Made by a program: the position numbers and the translations under genes. The notes beneath the pieces were generated by a model. It made no database searches and was not told the origin of the DNA. It saw nothing but the letters and a program-made list of their open reading frames with translations. From the NCBI RefSeq assembly GCF_029168945.1, contig NC_083602.1:28569323-28633322 (forward strand): a stretch of 64,000 bases of DNA. The letters run 5' to 3'. Shown here in pieces: positions 10,445 to 20,863 of the stretch (the stretch's first letter is position 1; every line of letters starts with the position of its first letter). Source of the stretch: Cannabis sativa (taxonomy: Eukaryota > Streptophyta > Magnoliopsida > Rosales > Cannabaceae).

Positions 10445-13090
10445 TTACTCACTATAACAATAGCTATGTAAAACCAACAATGGAGATCGAATATCTTAAA
10501 ATATTAAAGCTCATTATTTAGAATTGTATTTTCTTCTATTATTTATTTATTTTAAATCTATATATATATTTATTAATTTTTAAATTTAGAATAGAATCTA
10601 AATAAAATTTAATTTAATATCTGTAAAATTAAACTTAGATGGTTAAGAAAATAAAATAAATTATTTCCATCTTAGTATTAATTTTCCAACAAATATTAAG
10701 AAAATTACTTAATTTAAGTTGTATTAATTTAAATTAATTTGCAACTCAAATTAAAATTTTCTACAAATATATATATGTTGTATTTCCAAAAATATACAAT
10801 TTTCGAAATACATTAAAATAAATCAAACTTTACTTAGAAAAAATACTTCAAGCAAAAATATTATCTATCTAGATTTTCTTGACTAATTAATCCAATTTCT
10901 AATAATATATTTCAGTTCCTTTATTTTAAATTAATCATTAAATGAAAAGATCATTGATTTAAGTTGATTCAAAATTAATTAAAATAATTAATTTACAACT
11001 TCAATCTATCTTTCAAGATAAATTCAAAATCATCTTGCATAATTAAATGCAATTTTGAAAAAAATGATTAATAAAATAAATAAAATATATTTTGAAAATT
11101 ATTCAAATTTAAGTTGTTATGGAAATACCCAACTTAAAATAATTTTTTTATTTAATTAAATGTCCTGAAAATAACAATACCTAAGTATCATTATGAAAAT
11201 CAACTTAGATATTTAATTTTCAATTTAATTAAATGTATTAAATTCAGGAAATAAATAATTAAGTATAGAGAAGGCTTAATCATTAATTTCCAATTTAATA
11301 CAAGGAAAAATATCCTTAATTGAATTGTACCAAAATTAACTATTAAACAATTAATTTCAAAATCAATGATATTTTCCTATATTAGAAATAATAATTAGTA
11401 TAGAAATAACTATCTAGAAAATATCTCAATTCTACTAAGTATCTTTTCAAGATTTGGAAAATATCTGATTTAAGTTATTATAGAAAGAATATATAATTTA
11501 CAAACTTAAAATTTTCCAAACAAAATTTAATTAAATATCAAAATTAGGTGGTAACTACCTAATTTAAAGATATTCCCTTTTTAAGCTTAAAAACAACTTA
11601 AAATAATATCTTTTAAGAATCTTCAATAACTAATTCCTAGAATTCCTCAGCTTAATATTATTATCAAAATATATTCAAATTTAAGTTATTATGAAAAATT
11701 AGTAATTACTAATTCATAACTTAAATAAGAATATTTAATGAAATAATAAAAGTAAGTTTCAGAAAGAATCTAGTTAGTTAAAATTCTTTATTTAATTTAA
11801 TACAAGAAAAATACAAATAGTTTATCTAGAAATGAAATTCATTAAACTATGTTTTTCTTAAATTAATTTCGAAGAAATTAATTATGTTGCTATTCAATTT
11901 TATTAGGTCAAACTAGTATAATTAACCTAGCACAGTTATCCAAGTCAAGCAAATGGGCCTTCACAATTGGGGTTGTTCATGTGAGGGGGGGCTGGGTCCA
12001 GTATGTCGCACCCACTTCTAAGGCTCCCAACTCTCACACAAGGCCCAAAAGAGAGGAATTTAACCTTAAAATGAACAACTGTTATTAATTGAATAGGCCC
12101 ATTAACTAAATGAGCCTAAATAAAATCTATCAGGTTATGACATTTTATTTAGCAACAACAACCTATATGTATCTATAACAGAAATTAAACATATAGGCTC
12201 ACACAGGCACACAGATTTGGATGGATCCTATCATGTTACTAGGTCATATACAGATGAAAGAAGTTTGTAAAAATTACCTGTTACAAATTATTTACTTGAT
12301 CTATCATCAATTGAACCATGGGTTAAAATCAGATCATTTGATCTGTCAACAAGTTAACCCTGGCAATAATAGGTTTTAGAAAACTTACAAACAATCTAAA
12401 ACACATACTCCTGCTACAAGGTTAGATTTGGATAGTTGGATGTAGGATTTATTTAATTTTAAATATATATTTCGAAAAATAAAATTTTAAAAAATTAAAC
12501 CTACCATTTTGAAAAATTAGGTTTTGGGTAACCTAAATATCATTTCAAAATAAATTTGCTAACTTTCCCTTTTAAATTTCATGTTATTTAATAAATTAAA
12601 TATTCAATAAAATAGAAAATGGTAAATACATACCCTTTTCTCATTTTACAATCTAATTTAGGTAAAATAACAAAATTTAAAAAAAAGTTAACAAAAAAAA
12701 TATCTTATTTCCTCTTTTAAAATACCATGATTATAGTATTCTTATTCTAAATAAGGTCAATTTACCAAAAGAAATTTTAATAAAAAATAATTTCTGACCT
12801 TTTATTCAAAAATAAGATAAAATAATCAAAATTTAAAAGAAATAAGAAAAGAGGTAAGCAATACTTGATTTTATCCTATTTTCAAATTCAAATTACACTA
12901 ATATCTAAAATTAATTTTAAAAAATAAAATTAATTTATTTATGATAATTAGATTTGAAATTTGAAAAACAAAAATCAACATACAAAACTACACAAAAAAT
13001 TGGAATTTAATTCCATGAAATAGCATGAAAAATTGAAGAAAACGAAGAAAAATAGCACATTGTACGGATGGTATGCGTTGCATACCATCC

Positions 13091-13160
13091 GCGCGCGCAA
13101 GGGAGGTGATCTGCCGAGTTTCCTCGGCGCTGGGAGGCTGCCAGCAGCCCTTCCGCGCGC
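13091..13160. promoter_or_regulatory. GC palindromes in the leader of B
   Basis: GCGCGCGC at 13091-13098 and GCGCGC at 13155-13160 flank a GC-rich insert. They lie about 350 and 286 nt from the LTR. The second matches the place of the palindrome in A, C and D. Confidence 0.4.
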
Positions 13161-13431
13161 GTGGGTAGGGTGATCACAACCCCGATTTTTCCCGATTTTC
13201 AAAAATTCATAACTAATTCAAATTAAATCGAAATCGAGTTCTGTAAAAAAGTAAATTGCTTAGAATTTTCCAAACTATCCAATAAAAATAATTCCAGATA
13301 CAGACAATCAATTATTTTTCCCAGAATTCACAAACATCAATCAAACATCAATATGACACATCATGAAACCATCCAAATCACAAACATATCGTTTTAAGTC
13401 CAAATTTCTTGCAAGCAAATAAATTACCATG

Positions 13432-13443
13432 GCTCTGGTGCCA
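13432..13443 (-). promoter_or_regulatory. Element B primer binding site, altered
   Basis: In element orientation TGGCACCAGAGC: two mismatches to the initiator tRNA-Met complement (TGGTATCAGAGC). It stands 2 nt from the LTR. Confidence 0.75.
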
Positions 13444-13445
13444 GT

Positions 13446-15388
13446 TGTTGGAATTATATTTATCCAGGATCTTAGATCTACTCACAAGTATGTTGATTTA
13501 ACAACCTAATATTGAACTTCTAAAACGATGAACTAAACACATAAAAGTAAAGAATAACTTACAGTGATGGCAACAGAATTAAATGTCTCCTTCCACTCAG
13601 ATCTCTAACCCTTGAAACCTGTCTGTAGCAGAGTATAATCAAGATCTGAGCCCGAAAGTCCTTCAGTTGGATGTGATCATTCACAGTCTTCCAAACTATG
13701 ATGAGGTACTGAGTGATGTGTGTGGGCACTTCTCTCTCACTAGGAATTTCGAAATTCTCTCTTGTTTTTCTCTCTTGATTTCGTGTGACACAATGCAAAG
13801 CAAAAGCTTGTCCAAGCATATCAAGAGTAGAGAGAGGGGGCGGCTATAAATAGGAAGAGGGAAGAGCACAACTTTCGAAATAAACAGTTTCCTCTTTTAC
13901 TGTGTAATTGAATAACTGCCTTATTTAGTGTGATCCACCACTTTCCTATTTAGGCTAGGCTTTGATTAGAAATTATATGGCAATTTAAATTGAAAATAAT
14001 AATTGGGAAACATGCAAACGGTGGCCGGCCATGGTGTGTATGGGCCTCACTGGAATTTTGCAGTTTCCTCAATTTTATTTCTATTTCTCCAAAAATGCCA
14101 TTTTTCCAATTCTAATCTTTTAAATGCCAAAACTAATTATTTAATAACTAAAATAGATTATTAAATAATATTGCCATTTAAAATAATTATTAATTAGACA
14201 CGCAAAGTCTCTTAATTAATAATTAAACCTAGAAGCCCTCCTATTTACAATTTCATCCTTAAACTGTGAGAATTCACAAATTAGACATAGTCTAACTTTT
14301 AGAATTATAATTGATTAATCATAAATCAATTACAGAGTCTTACAAACAGTATAGTCTCAACTAGAATGGGGACCATGGATCTATATGCTGAGCTTCCAAT
14401 AAGTTGAACCGATTTACCAAGTAAATCCCTAACTTATTAATTCCTTGTTGAATCCACTCTTAGAACTTGGAATTGCACTCTCAGACTTATATAGAGCATA
14501 TCATATGTTTCATGATATCAATATGCTATCTCATTTAACCATTGTTATAATCTTAATGTGATTTAGAGATCCTCTATATAGATGATTTACATCGAGATGG
14601 GACCAATTTACCGTTTACACCCCTCAATGTATTTTGGCCCTTTGAATACTTAGTTACCTGTAAATGATGTTTTAGTGATCTGATATACAGTCACTGAAAC
14701 AAGAGCTCATCCATTTACATCTATTTAACTAAGCTCAAAAGGAATCATCACTTTACTTCTATACACCAGTAGAAGCTATAGATTTCCATATTTATGTTCA
14801 GCACTCCCACTCAGTTATGCTATCATGTTCCCAAAATATATGTATTATCCTGACCCAAAGGTAGGCTTAACTAATAAATCAAAGAACATGAATAGCACTC
14901 ATGAGATTGAGCCTAAGCATATCAGGATTTAGATTCTCTTAATCTAAGATCAACTTCTGACATTGACTTGGAAAGATACAACGGTAATTTTACAATATCT
15001 TTGACCAAGTTCAATATCGGTCCAGTCCAATGCATACTCAATACATTCGAAACCAGTATACTTTGCCAATGTTCTGGAAAGAACATAACACTTACTCCAA
15101 GTGTAAGTATACTTCATCGCTGATTATCACATCAGTGTAAATCCAAAAGACTGATGAACAGGGACCAAATCTTTCGAATCATATAATCACAATCACATTC
15201 CACTGTATTGACAATACTGTAATTGTGAATAACTATATGTTCTGGATTTAACTGATTTTGTGCATATATCAAGTATATATATTAAACCATAAACATGTAA
15301 CATACATGTAATCATAATTCACTTCAAAATTCTAAATTGATAACTAATCAAATTGTAATGGGTTTTATTTAGGGCATAAAACCCAACA
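13446..15388 (-). repeat. Element B 5' LTR
   Basis: 1943 bp, TGTTGG...CCAACA ends. A TATA-like box, TATTTATAG on the - strand, lies at 13844-13852 and is the likely promoter. It contains about 30 bp near 13780-13810 that the 3' LTR lacks. Confidence 0.92.
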
Positions 15389-15777
15389 TAACCATGGTTT
15401 GTTAGCTATTCTAAGTGATTAGGGGTGGACCATCCCATTGTCAATAGATAAGAAAGTGTTTGTTCAAACAAATACTACTTTTCTAAGATAATGACTAAGT
15501 CTGAAAACAAGTAGCAAATAAAGGAGATATTTTTCTTGATTCCAAAAGTGTTCTATCATCTTATTTAACATATGATGATCCCACTGCCTTTGTTGTCTTA
15601 TCACAACCAAAGAGGTTAATACCATTTAGTTTTCTTCGACATAATTCACAGTACCTTGTTGTAGTGGGAGAGTTTCTAGGAACTCACCTTCTTATGACTT
15701 GGGAGACACTAGTGATTAAAATCCATTGTGAGTTTAAACAAGTAATGGATTGTCAAAATAAGAAACTAAGAAGAAAA
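15389..15777 (+). other. Element A internal segment between B and C
   Basis: It begins with the right TAACC of B (15389-15393) and ends with GAAAA (15773-15777), the target site of C. It matches D in reverse (about 47520-47897). No coding sequence was recognised. Confidence 0.85.
15773..15777. repeat. Target-site duplication of C, left copy
   Basis: GAAAA here and at 27885-27889. Removing C rejoins element A to match D. Confidence 0.92.
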
Positions 15778-17698
15778 TATTGGAAATTTATTTTACCAGG
15801 ATCTTAGATCTACTCACAAGTATGTTGTTTAAACACCCTAAATATGAACTTTCTAAAACGATAAATTAAACACATATAAAGTTAAGAAAACCTTACATTG
15901 ATGCAGCGGAATTAATGTCTCCTTCCACTCAGATCTCTAACCATTGTATCCTTTCTGTAGCAGAGTATAATCAAGATCTGAGCCCGAATGTCCTTCTTCT
16001 TCAAGTTTGATCCTTCACAGTCTTCCAATCTATGATTGAGTTACTGCTTGCTGTGTGTGGGCACTTACTCTTTCACTAGGGTCGAAATTGATGAAGGAGA
16101 AAAGAAGAGAGAGGGTTTCGGCCAGGTATAGAAAGTGGGGAAGGCTCAGTTTTTCTGAAGAGAGAAATTTCTGTCAGATTACTAATGAAAGCATGTTATG
16201 AAAAACTTGTGATTTGACTGAGCCATCACTTTCTATTTATAGGCAACTACTAGGTTTAGGTTAGGAATTATTTGGCATTAAAATAATGAAAATATTAATT
16301 TGAAAAACCTCATTAAGTGGCCGACCATGGTGTTATAGTTGACCACACTTGATTTTGCAGTTTTATCAAATTTTATCTCTATTTTCTCAAAAACGCCAAT
16401 TTTCAAATTCTAACCTTTTAAATGCCAAAACTAATTATTTAATAACTAAAATAGATTATTAAATAATATTGTCATTTAATTTAATTATTAATTAGACATA
16501 TAAAGTCCACTAATAAATAAATAAACCTAGAAACTCTTTTCTTTACAATTTCACCCCTGCTTAGTGAAAATTCATAAAATTAGACATAGTCTAACTTTAG
16601 AATTATAATTGATCAATCACGAATCAATTAATGAGTCTTACAAGCAGAATGTTCTCAACTAGAATGGGGACCATGGATCTATATGCTGAGCTTCCAATAA
16701 GTGAACCAAATTTACCAAGTAAATTCCTACTTATTAATTCTTCGTTGAATCCACTCTTAGAACTTAGAATTGCACTCTCAGACTTATATAGAGCATATTG
16801 TATGTTCCACGATATCAATATGCTATCTCATTTAACCATTGTTATAATCTTATTGTGATTTAAAGATCCTTTATATAGATGATCTACATCGAGATGGGAT
16901 TTCTTTACCGTTCTCACCCCTCAATGTATTTTGCCCCTTAAAACACTTAGCTACCTTTAAATGGTATTTAGTGATCTAATAATTAGTCATTTAAACAAGA
17001 GCTCATCCATTTACTTCTATTTGCTAAGCTCGAAGGGAATCATCACTTGACTTCTATACACCAGTAGAAGCTATAGATTCCATATTTATGTTCAGCACTC
17101 TCACTCAATCATACTGTCATGTTCCCAAAATATACGTATCACCCTGACCCAAAAGTAGGCTTAACTAATAAATAAAAGAACATGAATAGCACCCCTGAGT
17201 TGAGCCTAAGCATATCAGGATTTAGATTCTTTTAATCTTAAGATCAACTACTGATATTGACTTGGAAAGATATGTATAACGGTAAGTTTTTAATATCTTA
17301 ACTTAGTTGCAATATCGGCCCAGTCCAATGTATACTCCATACATTCGAAACTAGTATACTTTACTAATGTCCTGGAAAGAACATAACACTTACTCCAAGT
17401 GTAAGTACACATCATCGCTGATTATCACATTAGTGTAAATCCAATAACACTGATGAAACAGGGACCAAGTCTTTTGATTCATATGATCACAATTACATTC
17501 CACTGTGTTGACGATACTGTAATTGTGAATAAACATATGATCTGGATTTAACTGATTTTGTGTGTAAATGTAATAAACATATTTAACATATTAAACCATT
17601 AGCATGTAGAATTCACGCAAACATCAATCACTTCAAATTTCTTATATTGATAACTAATCAGATTGTAAAGAGTTTTATTTAGGGCATAAAACCCAACA
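15778..17698 (-). repeat. Element C 3' LTR
   Basis: 1921 bp. The open frame at 16624-16818 recurs at 26810 and 39941 only because the LTR does; it is not a gene. Confidence 0.92.
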
Positions 17699-17711
17699 AA
17701 CTCCCACTTGC
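17699..17711 (-). promoter_or_regulatory. Element C polypurine tract
   Basis: AAGTGGGAGTTT in element orientation, next to the 3' LTR, as in B and D. Confidence 0.85.
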
Positions 17712-19444
17712 ACTAATATAAAACAATCTGTGCAAATAGGTCAATCTGATGTCTTGATCTTCAGACCAAGTGTAGTATATTTGAATCCACCCAAACTTCT
17801 GGAAACTAGTTCATAAATACACCTATGAAACATCCTTTACTATATGCTTTACTCATCAAGGGATACTGAAATCTTTACTGTTTTAAAAGTACATCTGAAT
17901 TAACAGAAGACATATCTCTCATATTTTAAAATATGGAATTGAGATAATACAGTGTAGACTTTCTTCAGCAAAATAACTTTCTTGGATTTCGAATACACAA
18001 AGTTATAATTCTTCTCTGGTAGAGCTTGAATTATTATACAATAATTCCTCCACCCCCAAAGTAAGCACCATCTCATAGGTCTCCAAATGAGTTGGTGAGA
18101 TACCAGGATAACTGATACACAGTTCCTTAATATCTGACATATAGATCACTTTCATAAATCTTTCTTGAATATCTTCTAATGTTCCCTATTTGATTACATC
18201 TTAGATAGCTCCCACTCAATAGCAGATGTCTGGTTAAATAATACTTTTAACCTCTGATTGTTTAGAGAGTTACCTAGTTGTGACTTTTGTATTAGTCTTA
18301 AAACTTTAAGTTAAGACTAAGTCATCAACATAGAAGACTAGTATTTGAAGTGAAAAATACATGCCAGAGATAAAGTAATCAAAATTAAGATACCATAAAA
18401 TTTCATGAGGATTAAGAATTCATAGTTCAAGTCATTCGAATAGACTGAACTAGAGTTCTTTATCTTATTCTCATAATTCTGATAAGCTATACCTATCCTT
18501 TTGAATGGTTAGATTTGCTTTTCAATATTGTTCTTAAGTACCTATCACAAGTATCAACCTGATGAAGATGGGTATAGAATTTTAAAATTCTCCCACTCAA
18601 TTAAGGTAGTGTGAAACTTTTTTAAAGAACTTTCATAGGTATCTAATTTTACTTACAACAGTAAAATCGAAATGGAACATACAATCAAGATCAAGATTTT
18701 ATATTGATAACAGCTAACTCATTATATTACTTCCATGTTTAAAGAAGATATGTGTTACATAGGGAATTGTGGAATATGCTCCACCCCTAAGTATATACAT
18801 ATAGGGTACTATGGATAACCTCCACCCCTAAGTATATAGAGATTATGATCCACCACTAAAGGTTGTAAAGATCATGATTCTCTTAGTGTGATAGAGTTTA
18901 TGTGGAGTTGAATACTATCCAGAGTTTATTAGATATAAAAGATCGTTGAACTGTATAGTTTTCTTAACTTTTCTCCACCCCTATCAGATCATAAGATCCT
19001 TTTATTTAAAAAATTCTTAATAATTGTATGAGAATTAACAATTATTAATAAATATAGAATTAGTTTCTAGTGTTTATTTAATATAACTCTATGAAGAGTT
19101 GTAAATATTATAGAATTTGCATCAATAATAAAAACACTTACACATTCAAACATATAAATATAATGTGGTAATAGTTGATGAAGATAAAATAAATGAAGCT
19201 CATTCTCATAAATTGCAATATTGATTTCGAAAATAAAAGAAACTTTATTAATAATAAAAAAATGTATTGCAACAATATGAGAAAAACAGGGATAAATATC
19301 CCTAACTAAAATTTGAAATCCAAATTGTCTTTAAACTAAAACAATTAATTCAAAAAATAAATTGAAGAGCTTCATCTTCATCTGGACGATTTCACCCTTG
19401 GTCCAGCTTGCTGATCCAACTCATCTGAGTTCAAGTAGCTTGGC
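17712..19444 (-). pseudogene. Element C pol debris and 3' untranslated region
   Basis: No long frame. At 18968-19000 (- strand) RIL, stop, SDRGGEK is the integrase TDRGGE remnant. The in-frame TGA is the same as in B. A CCACCCCTAA motif is repeated around 18780-18860. Shared lesions show that the pol loss is ancestral to B and C. Confidence 0.6.
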
Positions 19445-19544
19445 CTATAAGAAGAAGAAAAGAAATAAACAAAGTTAGTCCAGAATCATAAATCCAATTG
19501 GATAATAATTCACTAAAACTCTTTAAGTTTATACATGGAAATAC
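19445..19544 (-). other. Intron-like 100-nt sequence at the end of C gag
   Basis: On the - strand it begins G|GTATTTCC, ends TTCTTCTTATAG|G, has a branch-site-like CTAAC about 33 nt before the end and a long pyrimidine tract. B lacks exactly these 100 nt: AAACAAG is followed at once by the 18-nt stretch that follows the element-C sequence. It is either an intron gained in C or one lost from B by copying a spliced RNA. Confidence 0.6.
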
Positions 19545-19581
19545 CTTGTTTCTTTACAAGAAGTTTAGGACACTGGGGTTT

Positions 19582-20388
19582 CTAATGACCTTTCTCATTG
19601 CAGTAGAAACACTTTCCTTTTAGTGTAGCATCACCAGAAGGAGCAACCTTTTTATTCTTCATGGCTTTTGTTCGCTTCTTGGTGTTGTTCCACTTCCTCT
19701 TCGATTTGGGCTTTGAAGCAGAGGCAACATTTGCTTCAGGTTTCATCGTTCCATTACCATTTCCAGGATTGTGAGGTTTACTCCCTTTCTTCTTGGGTCC
19801 TCCAATCAAATTTTCATAAGTTTGAAGGTCATTGACTAATTCATGAAAGTCAATTTCCTTCTTATTCATGACATAATTTGATGTGTATGGTAGAAATGCT
19901 GGAGTCAGGCTATTCAAGATAAGACTTACTTGAGTAGCACTGTCCATTTCAGCACCATGATCCTGGGCTTCTTGGAAATAACTTGACATGAGGAGAACAT
20001 GGTCACACACGTTTTGATGAGGTTCCATCAGTGCATTAATGTACTTCTTAGTCGCGTCAAAGCGTGACTGAAGTGATGCCTTACCGAATAGCTCATTTAA
20101 CTTCGTCATAACTTCAGCAGCCTTCTCGGTTTTAGAAAACCGAGTTTTGAGGGTGTCAACCATGCTAGAAAGCATAAAGTATAGAGCTTTATCATTTGCT
20201 TTCTGCCAACGCTCATACTTTTCTTTCACAGCTTTGGAAGCATTGTCCCCAGGCACTTCAGGTGACGGCTCAGTTAAAACAAACAAGGCACTTTCTCCTA
20301 TGAGAGCAATATTAATGTTCTCATTCCACTTATTAAAGTTAGATCCATTCAGCTTGTTTTCAGTCAACAGTGATAACATGGGATTCAT
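19582..20388 (-). pseudogene. gag: Gag of copia-type element C, stopped inside the zinc knuckle
   Basis: 268 codons starting MNPMLSLLTENKLNGSNFNKW, about four-fifths identical by eye to B Gag. The knuckle reads C260-F-Y-C263-NEKGH268 and then a TAG where B has Trp. The last Cys (KPQC) lies beyond the stop. RNA binding through the knuckle should therefore fail unless the stop is read through. The frame stays open past the stop to KKQ, where the intron-like 100 nt begin. The upstream capsid-like region is intact. ATG lies 17 nt after a TTGTAG acceptor-like site. The Trp-to-TAG change is one G-to-A step, typical of methylated repeats. Confidence 0.88.
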
Positions 20389-20405
20389 TTTGACAAAACA
20401 GGATA

Positions 20406-20797
20406 CTACAAAATAATAGAAATCAACAAATAGAAATTAATAATGGTTTAACACAAAATCAATTCAGAAATTATAAGCACATAGCAAGTAGGAATGATAT
20501 GAGAAAATACTTAAAAATTCAATCCTAAATAATTTCCAAGGTTTTTCAACAAACTGATATCAGTGTCCCGTTTAGGCGAGAGTCAAAGCTACCATCCATT
20601 GAATAGAGTTGTTAGCTCATCTAAAATGTTAAACATTCTAGCAACCTTTTATTCGATCAAGATTGGAATCCAGCGTTGTCCCGTTTAGGCGAGAGTCAAG
20701 GCTATTCTATCCCATGAGCTTCTACCATTGTTTCGCAATTTGCAAGTCAAATATGGTCGCCACCATTAGGGTGATCTATACCATATAAAACACTTAC
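20406..20797 (-). other. Candidate 392-nt leader intron of C
   Basis: Donor GTAAGTG (complement, from 20797) and acceptor TATTTTGTAG ending at 20406. It contains both twin motifs and the inner hairpin. It is the best preserved example for testing. Confidence 0.5.
20564..20700 (-). repeat. Twin leader motif of C
   Basis: TTGACTCTCGCCTAAACGGG at 20564-20587 and 20677-20700 (complement), identical to each other over 20 nt, 113 nt apart. Confidence 0.65.
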
Positions 20798-20802
20798 AAA
20801 TT
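20737..20802 (-). promoter_or_regulatory. Three-tier splice-donor stem-loop of C
   Basis: Outer arms AATTTGCAAGT (20737-20747) and ACTTACAAATT (20792-20802). Middle arms ATATGGT (20751-20757) and ACCATAT (20780-20786). Inner CACC-ATTAG-GGTG (20761-20773). D has GTATGGT and ACCATAC in the middle arms, a compensatory change. The donor GTAAGT is in the outer stem. Confidence 0.6.
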
Positions 20803-20846
20803 ACTTATCATGCGAGATTAAACGGTGCAAAATTGCTAATGAACGT

Positions 20847-20863
20847 TCCTCCATTAGGGAGGA
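20847..20863. promoter_or_regulatory. Hairpin with ATTAG loop, leader of C
   Basis: TCCTCC-ATTAG-GGAGGA. It has the same loop as the inner donor hairpin 80 nt away, and is identical in B and D. Confidence 0.6.

Larger units (their letters stand above)
9978..13431 (-). other. Element B leader, AT-rich, non-coding
   Basis: 3.4 kb between the primer site and gag. It holds the candidate leader intron (9992-10377), the donor stem-loop, the twin motif, a hairpin at 10428-10444 and two GC palindromes near 13091 and 13155. The remainder is A/T-rich and shows no gene. A polypyrimidine-poor stretch of short W-rich repeats fills about 10500-12950. Confidence 0.7.
5559..15388 (-). mobile_element. Element B: gag-only copia-type LTR retrotransposon
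   Basis: A complete 9.8-kb element on the - strand: 5' LTR (13446-15388), primer site, 3.4-kb leader, gag (9111-9977), 1.7 kb of pol debris, polypurine tract, 3' LTR (5559-7428). It is flanked by TAACC and inserted in element A. It encodes Gag but no usable protease, integrase or RT. This fits the class described in plants as TR-GAG elements, which depend on an autonomous partner for pol. The LTRs differ by two larger indels (47 bp and about 30 bp) and roughly 35 substitutions by eye, so it is older than D. Confidence 0.9.
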
